Source of the DNA: CAZCAC01 sp964496575
Lineage (GTDB): Bacteria; Planctomycetota; UBA1135; GCA-002686595
Direction of reading: 5' to 3'
DNA length: 64,000 nucleotides
Assembly: GCA_964496575.1 (NCBI GenBank)
Contig: CAZCAC010000008.1
Coordinates: 1 to 64,000, forward strand
The number at the start of each line of letters is the position of its first letter. The first letter of the stretch is position 1. Below the pieces are notes generated by a model. It was not told the origin of the DNA. It did not search any database and saw nothing but the letters and a program-made list of their open reading frames with translations. A program made the position numbers and the translations under genes. This document shows, in pieces, positions 18,872-28,081 of the stretch.

Positions 18872-19813
18872 TCACTCCGCCGGAAACAACGCCTCGACCA
18901 GCGACACCGCCTCGGCCGGCAGCTCGACCTCGACCGCGGCGAGGTTGTGCTCGAGCTGCTCCGGGGTCGAGGCGCCGATGATCACCGAGCTGATCTCCGG
19001 GCGGCGCAGGACCCAGGCGAGCGCGAGCTGCTCGGGGCGCAGCTGCAACGACTCCGCGAGGGTACAGAAGTGGCGCACTCGCTCGAGCGTCTCCTCACCG
19101 AGCTTGCCCTCCAGCCACTGCGGCTGAAGCTTGGCACGGCTGCCCTCGGGAATGCCGTCGCTGTACTTGCCGGTCAGCACACCACCGCGCAGCGGACTCC
19201 AGACCACGACCCCGATTCCCAGCTTCCGCGCGGCGGGCAACACGTCCTCCTCGATCGAGCGCTCGAGCAGGCTGTACTCCGGCTGCTCGACCTGCGGCGG
19301 GTAGAGGTTGCGGCGATCGGCGAGCTCGTACGCCGCCTCGAGGCTCTCCGCGGACCAGACGCTGGTGCCCCAGTACAGGACCTTGCCCTGACGAACGAGG
19401 TCGTCCATCGCTCGCGCGGTCTCCTCGAGCGGCGTCTCCTCGTCCTCGCGATGGCAGAAGTAGAAGTCGAGGTAGTCGGTGCCCAGCCGTCGCAGTGAAC
19501 CTTCCACGCTCTGCATGATGTGCTTGCGCGAGAGCCCGCGATCGTTGGGATCGTCGCTCATCGCGAAGTACACCTTGCTCGAGATGATCAGGTCGTCGCG
19601 CCGGTACGCGGGGAGCATCCGACCGAAGACGAGCTCCGCCTCGCCGTCGCTGTAGACGTCCGCGAGGTCGATGTAGTTGACGCCGGCCTCGACGGCCCGC
19701 CGCACCACCTCGCGCGCGTTCTCCTCGTCGCTCCCGCCCCCGAAGGTGATCCAGCCGCCGAGGGAGAGGGCGCTGACCTTCACTCCGCTGTTACCCAGCC
19801 GTCGGTACTCCAT
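18872..19813 (-). CDS. aldo/keto reductase
   Basis: A 313-aa cytosolic NADPH-dependent oxidoreductase of the (beta/alpha)8 AKR superfamily, closest in look to the Kv-beta / YghZ-like subgroup. The catalytic tetrad is visible as D49 and Y54 (YIDLADVYSDGEAE), K80 (IISSKVYF) and H121 (FYFCHRED). Other marks are the N-terminal RRLGNSGVKVSALSLGGW and the cofactor-binding end (ISSVIIGASTPEQLEHN). The substrate is unknown. The frame is open to 19960, but conserved AKR sequence begins at the ATG at 19813, which lacks a clear ribosome site. It is divergent from the sulfatase at 19896. Confidence 0.9.
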   Translation of the reverse strand: MEYRRLGNSGVKVSALSLGGWITFGGGSDEENAREVVRRAVEAGVNYIDLADVYSDGEAELVFGRMLPAYRRDDLIISSKVYFAMSDDPNDRGLSRKHIMQSVEGSLRRLGTDYLDFYFCHREDEETPLEETARAMDDLVRQGKVLYWGTSVWSAESLEAAYELADRRNLYPPQVEQPEYSLLERSIEEDVLPAARKLGIGVVVWSPLRGGVLTGKYSDGIPEGSRAKLQPQWLEGKLGEETLERVRHFCTLAESLQLRPEQLALAWVLRRPEISSVIIGASTPEQLEHNLAAVEVELPAEAVSLVEALFPAE

Positions 19814-19895
19814 GGCCGGATGATAACCCGTGAGGTCGGTGTAATCCGGAGTGGACTCGAAGGATGCGGAGTCGCCGGGTATTCTCGGGTGCATC

Positions 19896-21806
19896 ATGTG
19901 CACCTTCACCGCTCTCTTCCGACGCGGCGCGCTTCCCCTGGCGCTGCTGGCCCTCTCCACGACGGCGCTCGCTCAGTTGCCCGAGCGCCCCAACGTCATC
20001 TACTTCATGGCGGACGAGCTTGGTTACTACGAGCTGTCGGCGATGGGTCACCCGCACCTCGAGACGCCGCGGATCGACCGGATGGCCGCGGAAGGAGTGC
20101 GCTTCACGCAGGCGCTCGCCGGGTCGGCGCTGTGCGCACCGACCCGCGGGTCGCTGATGACCGGCAAGCACAGCGGTCACTCCTCGGTGCGCACCAACGG
20201 CGGCGGCACTCCGCTGCGGGCCGAGGAAGCGACGGTGGCCTCCCTGCTGAAGGGCGCGGGTTACGCCACCGGGGGCTTCGGCAAGTGGGGTTGCGGTGGG
20301 CGCGGCTCGACCGGCGTTCCCGAGCAACACGGCTTCGACGTCTTCTTCGGCTACTACGACCAGGTTCACGCGCACAGCTACTACCCCCCGTACCTGGTCC
20401 GCAACAGCGAAGAGGTCGAGCTGCCGGGAAACCGCGGCGGACGGAGCGGAGAGACCTACTCGCACTACGTCATCTTCGAGGCGGCCAAGCAGTTCATCCG
20501 GGAGAACGCGGAGCAACCCTTCTTCTGCTACCTGCCGGTGACGCCGCCGCACGGGATGTTCGACCTCCCCGAGGACGACCCGGGGTGGACGAAGTTCGAG
20601 GACAAGCCCTGGCCGCTGGAGGCGCGCCGCTACGCCGCGATGGTCTCGATGCTCGATCGCCAGCTGGGTGAGGTCCTCGACCTGCTCGCCGAGCTCGGGC
20701 TCGACGAGAAGACGATCGTCTTCTTCTGCGGCGACAACGGCGGCCAGGACTACTTCAAGGATGAGGAGCACCCGCGCGGCTTCCACGGCCCCAACGTGAA
20801 TCCGAAGACCGGAGTCGAGTTCCGCGGACAGAAAGGGAAGCTCTACGAGGGCGGCCTGCGCATTCCGATGATCGTCCGCTGGCCCGGGCTGATCGAGCCG
20901 GGGCGCGTCAGCGACTACCTGTGGTACTTCCCCGACGTGATGCCGACGCTGGCCGAGCTGGCGGGCGTGAGCGTTCCCGCGGCTACCGACGGAATCTCGA
21001 TCGTGCCCGAGCTGGTCGGCGCGGAGATCGTGGGGCGGGAGGTGTTCGAGCACCCGTTCCTGTACTGGGAGCTGGGCGGGCAGGTCGCCGTTCGCGTGAA
21101 GAACTGGAAGGCGATACGCCCCGCGCGCGAAAGGGACTGGGAGCTCTACGATCTGACGACCGACGTCAGCGAGACCGTCGACCTCGCGGGTGAGCACCCG
21201 GAGAAGCTGGCCGAGATGAGAGCCCTCGCCGAGGCGGCGCACCAGCCCGCGGTGGAGGGAGTGTTCACCGATCGCGCCGATCACGAGAAGGACCGCCGCG
21301 CGAAGTGGGGGGACACCAAGCAGGCGAAGCAGTCGGCGAAGCCGGAGAAGGTCCACACGATGCCGACCGAGGGCCTGATCCCGACCACCGACTGGAAGGT
21401 CGAGCGGGTCAGCAGCGAGTCGAGACAGAACGGCAAGCTCGCCAGATGCGCATTCGATGGCGACCCGAGAACTCACTGGCACTCGCGCTTCCAGGGCGAG
21501 GTGGCCGCTCATCCGCACGAGCTGGTGATCGACCTGGGGCGGGAGTACGAGATCCGCGGCCTCCGCTACCTCGCCCGTCAGGTCGGTGGGTGGAACGGGG
21601 CGCTGGCGAAGGGCGAGCTCCAGGTGAGCGCCTCCGCAACCGAGTTCGGCGAAACGCCCCTCGAGCTCTCGTTCGAGAAGGTGAGAGAGGCGCAGGAGGT
21701 GACCTTCGAGCCGCTCACCGGGCGCTTCGTCCGCCTTCGCATCCTCTCCGAGGTGAATGGCGGACCCTGGGCCTCGATCGCCGAGATCGGCGTCATCGGC
21801 GATTGA
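19896..21806 (+). CDS. sulfatase with C-terminal F5/8 type C (discoidin) domain
   Basis: A 636-aa exported S1-type sulfatase that hydrolyses sulfate esters, probably of polysaccharide. The signal peptide is about 1-26. The catalytic domain starts RPNVIYFMADELGYYE (metal-binding D40). The formylglycine site is C80 in LCAPTRGSLMTGKH (C-x-P-x-R), so maturation by a formylglycine-generating enzyme is needed. FFCGDNGGQDYF supplies further metal ligands. Residues about 500-636 form an F5/8 type C / CBM32-like domain (CAFDGDPRTHWHSRF, then IDLGREYEIRGLRYL, and ending ASIAEIGVIGD), which probably binds the glycan. The start is ATG 19896, just before the signal peptide; no strong ribosome site. It is divergent from the aldo/keto reductase. 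Confidence 0.93.
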   Translation: MCTFTALFRRGALPLALLALSTTALAQLPERPNVIYFMADELGYYELSAMGHPHLETPRIDRMAAEGVRFTQALAGSALCAPTRGSLMTGKHSGHSSVRTNGGGTPLRAEEATVASLLKGAGYATGGFGKWGCGGRGSTGVPEQHGFDVFFGYYDQVHAHSYYPPYLVRNSEEVELPGNRGGRSGETYSHYVIFEAAKQFIRENAEQPFFCYLPVTPPHGMFDLPEDDPGWTKFEDKPWPLEARRYAAMVSMLDRQLGEVLDLLAELGLDEKTIVFFCGDNGGQDYFKDEEHPRGFHGPNVNPKTGVEFRGQKGKLYEGGLRIPMIVRWPGLIEPGRVSDYLWYFPDVMPTLAELAGVSVPAATDGISIVPELVGAEIVGREVFEHPFLYWELGGQVAVRVKNWKAIRPARERDWELYDLTTDVSETVDLAGEHPEKLAEMRALAEAAHQPAVEGVFTDRADHEKDRRAKWGDTKQAKQSAKPEKVHTMPTEGLIPTTDWKVERVSSESRQNGKLARCAFDGDPRTHWHSRFQGEVAAHPHELVIDLGREYEIRGLRYLARQVGGWNGALAKGELQVSASATEFGETPLELSFEKVREAQEVTFEPLTGRFVRLRILSEVNGGPWASIAEIGVIGD

Positions 21807-21969
21807 TCACTCCGGAGAGGGTTTGCGGTTTTACCGGGTCCCGGAATTCAGAATCTCGGGTCCATCTTCGAGGGCACTTCCGATCCTCCTGGTCCGTCGA
21901 GGAATCAGGGCGTAATGTCGTCCCCGGATCGACCCGTCGAAGCTGCTCACCCTTTTCCGGGAGGGAAAG

Positions 21970-24450
21970 ATGTGCATAGAGAGGAGTAAGGGGCAGAGAT
22001 TCTGTTCCATCGCGACGACCGCTTCGTGTGCGGCCTTCCTTTTGTTCGGGCTCGTCAGCGCGGTGAACGGTGCCCCACTTCCAGCGGGCGACGTCGACCC
22101 CGCGCTATCGACGGTCGATTTGCATCCGGCCGGCGGCGTCGAGGCCACCGGTCGTGATGAAGTCCGGATCGTGATCACCGTGCTCGACGAGGCCGGCCTC
22201 CCGGTCGAAGGCGCGATGGTGACGGTCGGCAGCGAGATCGACGCGGACATCATCGCTCAGCCGGTGGCCCCCAGCGATGTCACCGGTCGAGCCGTGGCGA
22301 CGATGGCCAGCACGATGAGCGGGCTGCGAACGATCACCGTAAACGTGACCGACGCAGGACAGACGACGGCGATCGACAACCCACCGATGCTGCTCTTCCT
22401 GGACCCCGAGCCACGGCCGAACGTGGTGGTCGTTCTGGTCGACGACATCGGGACCGACTTCCTGTCGATGTTCGACGACATCAATCCGTATCGCACTGAC
22501 CTCCCCTACGTTCACGGGGAGCCGGGTGCAGGGGACATCCCGGGGAACGGCCCGGGGACCTCCAACCTCTACGTCGGCTGCCCGACCATTCAGAGCCTGG
22601 CCGACGCCGGCGTGACGTTCCACAACGCCTACGCGATGCCGGTCTGCTCGCCAGCTCGGGCCAGCTTGCTGACCGGCGAGTACCCGGTGCGGCACGGCGT
22701 CGGGACCATCCTGCGCTTCGACTTCGACGGAGGAACACTCGACGAATTCGGCGACCCCGGCTTCGAGTTTCCGACCCTCACCGAGATGATGCAGCGGGTC
22801 GGGTACGACGACGGGATCTTCGGGAAGTGGCACCTCGGTGCGCCGCGCCTCGACATGCATCCCACCGAGGGCAAGGACTTTCACCGCGGGTGGGCATCGA
22901 TCCCCGAGCGCGGGCACTTCACCGAGTTCCGCTGCGTCTTCAACGGGGTCAACACCGTTCCGCACCCGCCCAGTGGGCTGGGAACCTACTACGACTGGGT
23001 CTTCAACCGGAATCACCTGACCCAGGCCGAGGTCGAAGCGGATCCCGACTCGCTGCAGACGACCTATGCGACGATCGTCCAGGTCGAGGAGGCGCTCGAG
23101 TGGTGCAACAGTCGCACCGCGCCCTTCTTCTGCCTGCTCACCCCCAACGCGGCGCACGGACCCTGGGGACTCCTTCCCCCGGAGCTCTTGACCAACACGG
23201 CCGAGTACATGGAGCACCCGCTCAACGGCTTCAGCAGTCACTGCGCCGCGATCGAGGCGTTGGACACTATGCTCGGAGAATTCATCGCCGGGCTCGATCC
23301 GCTGAAGCGCGATTCGACGCTGTTCATCCTGATGGGAGACAACGGGACCCCCGAGACGTGCCTGGAGCACGCGCGTGGCATCGGCCCGATCGGCACGACC
23401 CTGGATCCGGGGGGCGATAACTTCGGCCTCCCCGACGAGATCTACGGCAGCGGTAAGCTCCTGGGTGATACCTACAACTTCATGCTCAACCAGGATCCGA
23501 GCCGCTTCAAGCACGGTGTCTACGAGAAGGGGATCCGGGTTCCCCTGATCGTGTCGGGCTACGGAGTGGAGAACGGGGGCAGGGTCTCCAGGGCGCTGGT
23601 GGACATCGTCGACGTCTATCCGACGATCGCCGAGCTCCTCGGCGCGCCCGTTCCCCCGGATCAGCACGGGATCTCCTTCCTGCCGGTCCTCGAGGACGAG
23701 GTCGATTACCTCACCCACGCCCGAGACTTCAGCTACAGCGAGATCTTCTCGCCCACAGGCAATACGAACCCCGGGACGGTGTTCACCGAACGCAAGGTCT
23801 CCTGCTCGATGATCATCCCCGGGGCCGGGCGCTACAAGGTCGTACGCGACGAGCTCGCGGACACCGGGGACGAATTCTACCGGCTGCAGGACGAGACCGG
23901 CCACTTCGACGATCCCTTCGAGACCGAGCCGATTCCCCACGGCCCGGACGATCCCGCCTACGACCACTACATGACGGTCGTGGCGAAGATGGAAGCGGTC
24001 ATGGCCAGCGGGGACGATACCGGCCCCAACTTCTGCGAGACCGCCGAGAACTTCTGCAGCTCCACGCCCAACTCCAGCGGCGGAGCGGCGGTGATGAGCG
24101 TCAACGGTTCCTGCAGCGTGGTCCTGAACGACATGACCCTGATCGCGGAGCCGGTTCCGAACGGCTTCGGGATCTTCTACTACTGTGCGACCCAGGTGAA
24201 CGGCGGCGACGGGGTGCCCTTCGGCAATGGAATGCGCTGCGCCGGCGGCTCCGCCATCTACCGCCTGCCGATCGTCTTCTCGCCCGCGGGGAGGATGGAG
24301 CACGACCTGGACATCACCGATCCTCCGAGTCCGGCGGGGCAGATTGGCGTCGGCTCGACCTGGCACTTCCAGGCCTGGTTCCGTGATCCCGCCGGCGGTG
24401 GGGCGGAGTTCGATCTCTCCGACGGGCTCACGGTGACCTTCTACCTCTGA
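21970..24450 (+). CDS. sulfatase with N-terminal Ig-like and C-terminal lineage domain
   Basis: An 826-aa exported sulfatase. The signal peptide is about 1-34. Residues about 50-140 form a bacterial Ig / invasin-like module (VRIVITVLDEAGLPVEGAMV). The S1-type catalytic domain starts about 149 (RPNVVVVLVDDIGTDF) with the formylglycine site C226 in VCSPARASLLTGEYP, and GDNGTPETC lies further on. Residues 687-826 are a Cys-rich beta domain (PFGNGMRCAGGSAIYRL, VGSTWHFQAWFRDP) shared with the protein at 41377-42420. The domain is not a known sulfatase part and could serve secretion or surface attachment. A GGGAGGG precedes the ATG. It is followed by a strong hairpin at 24477. Confidence 0.9.
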   Translation: MCIERSKGQRFCSIATTASCAAFLLFGLVSAVNGAPLPAGDVDPALSTVDLHPAGGVEATGRDEVRIVITVLDEAGLPVEGAMVTVGSEIDADIIAQPVAPSDVTGRAVATMASTMSGLRTITVNVTDAGQTTAIDNPPMLLFLDPEPRPNVVVVLVDDIGTDFLSMFDDINPYRTDLPYVHGEPGAGDIPGNGPGTSNLYVGCPTIQSLADAGVTFHNAYAMPVCSPARASLLTGEYPVRHGVGTILRFDFDGGTLDEFGDPGFEFPTLTEMMQRVGYDDGIFGKWHLGAPRLDMHPTEGKDFHRGWASIPERGHFTEFRCVFNGVNTVPHPPSGLGTYYDWVFNRNHLTQAEVEADPDSLQTTYATIVQVEEALEWCNSRTAPFFCLLTPNAAHGPWGLLPPELLTNTAEYMEHPLNGFSSHCAAIEALDTMLGEFIAGLDPLKRDSTLFILMGDNGTPETCLEHARGIGPIGTTLDPGGDNFGLPDEIYGSGKLLGDTYNFMLNQDPSRFKHGVYEKGIRVPLIVSGYGVENGGRVSRALVDIVDVYPTIAELLGAPVPPDQHGISFLPVLEDEVDYLTHARDFSYSEIFSPTGNTNPGTVFTERKVSCSMIIPGAGRYKVVRDELADTGDEFYRLQDETGHFDDPFETEPIPHGPDDPAYDHYMTVVAKMEAVMASGDDTGPNFCETAENFCSSTPNSSGGAAVMSVNGSCSVVLNDMTLIAEPVPNGFGIFYYCATQVNGGDGVPFGNGMRCAGGSAIYRLPIVFSPAGRMEHDLDITDPPSPAGQIGVGSTWHFQAWFRDPAGGGAEFDLSDGLTVTFYL

Positions 24451-24476
24451 TCTCGAGCCGATACCGACTGCGAGGC

Positions 24477-24506
24477 GACGGGGCGGGGCGTGAGCCCCGC
24501 CTCGTC
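24477..24506 (+). terminator. 13-bp stem-loop with GTGA tetraloop after sulfatase gene
   Basis: The left arm 24477-24489 (gacggggcggggc) and right arm 24494-24506 (gccccgcctcgtc) pair over 13 positions with one G-U pair, closing a GTGA (GNRA-type) loop. It lies 27 bp after the sulfatase stop. There is no T-run, only cgcattt, so it may act as a transcription stop aided by Rho or as a 3' mRNA-stabilising element. Confidence 0.6.
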
Positions 24507-24604
24507 CGCATTTGAGCGCGGGGTGACCGGGTGGAGCTTGCGCCGGCTCGGGACGGGGCCGTAGGGTATCGCCCCCGCTCCCCGACCCCGACGCGCTCCC
24601 GATC

Positions 24605-26122
24605 ATGCAAGAATCCACTTCCGCTCCCGAGGCGGCAACCGGCTGGTACGCATCCCTTCCCGAGTGGCAGCAGGAAGGACTGCCGATCTTCATCCTGCTG
24701 CTGGTCGTCGGTTTCGTGATCGCTCGCTTGCCGAAGGTCGATGTCGGGCACACGAAGACCTATCGGCGGCGGCGGCTGATGAACTGGCTGCCGCTCGGGT
24801 TGACCTACGCTCTCCTGTACATGGGGCGCTACAACCTGACCGTGAGCGCCAACGCGTTCACCGAAACTGTTGGCCCTGATGGCGAAGTGCTGATGTACAA
24901 CGCCGACTTCGCCACGATCTTCGCGGTGGGGACGATTGTCTACGGAGTCTCTTTCGTCATCAACGGGCCGCTAACCGATCGCTTCGGAGGGCGAGCAGCA
25001 ATCCTGACCGGTGCCGTGGGGGCTGCGATAGCGAACGTCCTGATGGGGGTTTGCGCGTACCTGGCCGTCAACGGGGATGGTGATAGCAGCCGGTTCGTCG
25101 CGGCGAATCTCACCCTCATCTATTGCGTGCTCTACGCGGTGAACATGTATTTCCAGAGTTTCGGGGCCGTCGCAATCGTGAAGGTCAATGCACAGTGGTT
25201 CCACGTTCGGGAGCGTGGGGTCTTCGGTGCGATCTTCGGCATCCTGATCTCACTGGGCATATACCTGGCGTTCGATGTCGGGGGGATGATCCTGCACTCG
25301 TTCGGGATCCCGATGGTGTACTTCGTCCCCGCCGCCCTGCTGGTGATCTTCTGGGCGATCGATGTCTTCGTCGTCCGGAACACGCCCGCCGAGACGGGGC
25401 ACGGCGAGTTCGACCCGGGTGACGCCTCTTCCGGCGACGACGGCCCGCGCCTCTCCGCCGTCAAGGTGTTCAAGATGATGCTCCGCAACCCGATCATCTT
25501 GACCATCGCGGGGATCGAGTTCTGCAGCGGCTTCCTGCGCCAGGCGATCATGCAGTGGTACAAGCTCTTCGCCAAGCAGACCGACGAGGTCCTCGGTTTG
25601 CGGGAAACCCTCGTGAACGAGCACTGGGGGATGTGGCTCTGTATCGCAGGAATCAGCGGCGGTGTGATCGCCGGAATCCTCTCCGACCACGTCTTCGGCT
25701 CGCGGCGCGGGCCGGTGGCCTTCCTGCTGTACGGGGTGATGTTGATCGGTGCGGTCGTTCTGACCTTCGCCTACCAGACGTCGATCGTCGGGCCGCTGGT
25801 GATCGTCATGTCGCTGGCCGTGATCGGTGTCCACGGCATGCTGTCCGGGACCGCCAGCATGGACTTCGGCGGGCGCAAGAACGCCGGGACCGCGGTGGGC
25901 CTCATCGACGGCTTTGTCTATCTGGGAACCGGTGCGATGGCCATCACGTACGGCTTGACTCTCCCGGAAGTCGATCCCAGCGGCGAACCCATCGGACCGG
26001 CCGCCAACCCCGACAACTGGATCGCCTGGCCGGTCGCGATGATCCCGCTGGCGTTGATCGGTGTGGTGCTGGCGGCCAAGATCTGGCACGCCTACCCGAA
26101 GCCGATGAAGAAGAAGGGCTAG
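24605..26122 (+). CDS. MFS transporter, OPA (GlpT/UhpT-like) family
   Basis: A 505-aa inner-membrane protein with about 12 hydrophobic segments plus an extra N-terminal one (about 26-40). The motif LLYMGRYNLTVSANAF after the first core helix, and ITSL-like cytoplasmic loops (LTDRFGGRAAILTGAVGAA), fit the organophosphate:phosphate antiporter family, which exchanges sugar phosphates or glycerol-3-phosphate for phosphate. The substrate cannot be named. No clear ribosome site precedes the ATG at 24605. It lies 154 bp after the sulfatase gene, separated by the hairpin, and its end is 4 bp from the convergent P-loop gene. Confidence 0.85.
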   Translation: MQESTSAPEAATGWYASLPEWQQEGLPIFILLLVVGFVIARLPKVDVGHTKTYRRRRLMNWLPLGLTYALLYMGRYNLTVSANAFTETVGPDGEVLMYNADFATIFAVGTIVYGVSFVINGPLTDRFGGRAAILTGAVGAAIANVLMGVCAYLAVNGDGDSSRFVAANLTLIYCVLYAVNMYFQSFGAVAIVKVNAQWFHVRERGVFGAIFGILISLGIYLAFDVGGMILHSFGIPMVYFVPAALLVIFWAIDVFVVRNTPAETGHGEFDPGDASSGDDGPRLSAVKVFKMMLRNPIILTIAGIEFCSGFLRQAIMQWYKLFAKQTDEVLGLRETLVNEHWGMWLCIAGISGGVIAGILSDHVFGSRRGPVAFLLYGVMLIGAVVLTFAYQTSIVGPLVIVMSLAVIGVHGMLSGTASMDFGGRKNAGTAVGLIDGFVYLGTGAMAITYGLTLPEVDPSGEPIGPAANPDNWIAWPVAMIPLALIGVVLAAKIWHAYPKPMKKKG

Positions 26123-26126
26123 GAGC

Positions 26127-26876
26127 TCAACTCGGGTACTTCAGCTCCCAGAGCTTTCCGAGCACCTCCTCGAGGTGCGCGCCGAGCTTGTCGGGCTGGT
26201 CGGTGATCTCCGGCTCGTTCTTGAAGACCGAGTAGGGGATCTGCTGCCCTTGCACCTGCAGGAAGCTCGGATCGGCGCCGGAGAACTCCGCCCAGTCCGA
26301 CTCCTTGTAGAGCATCTCGAGCTTCTTGTCCTCGAGCGCGTGCTCCAGGACGCTGTCCGGCTTGTCGGGGTTGTAACGGCGCCGGTTCTTGCGCAGCGAC
26401 TCCTCCCAGGAGCAGTCGATGTACAGCGTCGCCGCTTTCTCCATGATCTCCGGGGAGAGGTAGTCGTAGGCGGTCTTGAAGCCGCCGTGCTCCGAGCCGC
26501 GGGAGAACTCGATGAAGAGAGTGCGGCCCTCGAAGAAGTCGGGCCGGTCGCGGAGCAGCTTGGCCGTGTCGTGATTGAAGCGCTCGATCAGGAAGTTCCA
26601 GAAGAACTTGTCCTTGAAGACGTAGCCCTCCATCGTCTTCCCCTCGTAGGTGAAGAAGCGATCGGAGATCAGGCGCTCCTTGCCGTGCTTCTCCCAGATG
26701 TCGTCGTCCTCGAAGCGCTCCCAGAGGATGCAGAAGTCATCCATCTCCTCCAGCTCGGCGATGTGGAAGCGCTCCAGCCGTTCCTCGATAGGGCAACTCT
26801 TGAGGTAGTCGATCACCTCGGACTTTCCGGCGGCGGGGCGACCGTTGAAGATGATGATGTCGAATGTCTTCTGCAC
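26127..26876 (-). CDS. P-loop NTPase/kinase-like protein
   Basis: A 249-aa cytosolic protein with a Walker A at the N terminus (IIIFNGRPAAGKSEVIDYL), followed by an alpha/beta kinase-like core. Asp-rich segments (EEMDDFCILWERFEDDD) and a LID-like basic stretch (SLRKNRRRYNPDKPDS) suggest a nucleotide or small-molecule kinase, but I cannot name the substrate. The GTG at 26876 has AGAGGAG about 9 nt upstream and places the P-loop at the very N terminus, as is usual. An upstream in-frame ATG at 26954 is the alternative. It is divergent from the M14 peptidase gene and convergent with the transporter. Confidence 0.65.
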   Translation of the reverse strand: MQKTFDIIIFNGRPAAGKSEVIDYLKSCPIEERLERFHIAELEEMDDFCILWERFEDDDIWEKHGKERLISDRFFTYEGKTMEGYVFKDKFFWNFLIERFNHDTAKLLRDRPDFFEGRTLFIEFSRGSEHGGFKTAYDYLSPEIMEKAATLYIDCSWEESLRKNRRRYNPDKPDSVLEHALEDKKLEMLYKESDWAEFSGADPSFLQVQGQQIPYSVFKNEPEITDQPDKLGAHLEEVLGKLWELKYPS

Positions 26877-27079
26877 CGGAGTGATCTCCTCTTCTCGATG
26901 GGGAACGGGGCGATTCGGGCCGAAAAGTCTCGACTCGGCGCCCTGCGTTGTCAAGGGAAGGGGCCGGCGGATGGCCTCTCGCCGTCGCCGGAGCGCTCAC
27001 CAGAGGATTCACGATATCGAGACGTGTGGCGTTCGCGGACCGGCCGGCGGTCCGGTACTCTCACGCGCGGCAACTCCCC

Positions 27080-27844
27080 ATGCGCGCGACCACCGGCTGC
27101 CTCCTCCTCCTGCTCCTCTTTCCGGCTTCGATCGGATGCCGGAGCGTGGACACGTCCACCGAGTCCACGCCCCCGCCGGCAGAACCGGTCGAGGTTCCGT
27201 GGGTGACCGCCGGGGTGTCGGTCGAGGGTCGAGGAATCGAGTACACGATCCTCGGCGACGGCGAGGTCACCGTGCTCCTCATCGGCGGCATCCACGGCAA
27301 CGAGGAGGCGGGGACGCCGCTCCTCCTGCACCTCGCCGACCTCCTCGCGCGGTGCGCCGAGCCGCCCGCCTGGATGGAGAATCGGCGGGTGGTGATCCTG
27401 CCGGAGTCCAACCCCGACGGGCTCGCCGCCGGCAAGCGGCACAACGCCCGCAACGTGGACCTCAACCGCAACTTCCCCTCGAAGAACTTCTGGACGGGCG
27501 GGGGCGGCGGCACCACTCCGCTGAGCGAGCCGGAGAGCCAGGTGATCCAGCAGCTGGTCCTGGAACTCGAGCCCGATCGGATCCTCACCTTTCACATGCC
27601 GGTGAACGTGATCGACTACGACGGCCCCGCGCGGGGCCTGGCCCGGGTCATGGGCGAGGCGTCGACGCTACCGGTGAAGCGGATCGGCTCGCGCCCCGGC
27701 TCGCTCGGCTCCTGGGCGGGGCTCGACCTGGGCATCCCCATCATCACCGTCGAGCTGCCCGCGTCGGCGCGTGACCTCGAGCTGGAGGAGTCGTGGGAGC
27801 TCTACGGTCCGATGATCCTCGCGGCGATCGAGTACGAGCGCTGA
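27080..27844 (+). CDS. M14-family zinc carboxypeptidase, MpaA-like, exported
   Basis: A 254-aa exported protease or amidase. The signal sequence ends at Cys20 (FPASIGC), a possible but imperfect lipobox. Zinc ligands are H72 and E75 (GGIHGNEEAG) and H172 (TFHMP). The substrate-binding motif RNVDLNRNFP and the catalytic E225 (IITVELPASA) are present. This pattern matches the murein-peptide amidase MpaA / succinylglutamate desuccinylase-like branch of M14, so trimming of cell-wall peptides is likely. The start is ATG 27080; the longer open frame from 26948 is not supported. It is divergent from the P-loop gene. Confidence 0.85.
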   Translation: MRATTGCLLLLLLFPASIGCRSVDTSTESTPPPAEPVEVPWVTAGVSVEGRGIEYTILGDGEVTVLLIGGIHGNEEAGTPLLLHLADLLARCAEPPAWMENRRVVILPESNPDGLAAGKRHNARNVDLNRNFPSKNFWTGGGGGTTPLSEPESQVIQQLVLELEPDRILTFHMPVNVIDYDGPARGLARVMGEASTLPVKRIGSRPGSLGSWAGLDLGIPIITVELPASARDLELEESWELYGPMILAAIEYER

Positions 27845-27855
27845 CCGCGCGCGGG

Positions 27856-28074
27856 TCAGCCGCCCGCGGTATCATCGTCGCCGCTCGCCCCCTTCCGCCG
27901 CCGCACCGCGTCCCGCAGCAGGAACTCGATGTGCGCGTTGAGGCTGCGCAGGTCGTGCGAGGCCCAGGTGCGCAGCTCCTCCATCAGGCTCGGGGGGAGC
28001 CTGAGGAGGAAGGGCTTGCGCTTGGGGCGGGCGGGCTTGTCCCCGCCGCCCTCGGGAGTCTCGGGAGGGGTCAA
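27856..28074 (-). CDS. ribbon-helix-helix (Arc-type) DNA-binding protein
   Basis: A protein of about 72 aa. After a Pro/Lys linker it has an Arc/MetJ-type ribbon-helix-helix domain, PFLLRLPPSLMEELRTWA (beta strand then helix A) followed by SLNAHIEFLLRDAVRR (helix B). Arc-type proteins dimerise and insert the paired strand in the major groove of palindromic operators. It lies 7 bp after the SPFH gene stop on the same strand. There is no ATG; a TTG at 28074 is the most likely start, though an earlier in-frame codon inside the SPFH gene cannot be excluded. The likely operator is the 28-bp palindrome at 28991, making it an autoregulator of the SPFH operon (inference). Confidence 0.7.
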   Translation of the reverse strand: MTPPETPEGGGDKPARPKRKPFLLRLPPSLMEELRTWASHDLRSLNAHIEFLLRDAVRRRKGASGDDDTAGG

Positions 28075-28081
28075 GAACGCG

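Noticed and set aside
22105..24753. 882-codon open frame on the minus strand
   Set aside because: Antisense to the sulfatase gene, which has clear catalytic motifs; the translation has no domain and is Asp/His/Val/Arg-rich shadow.
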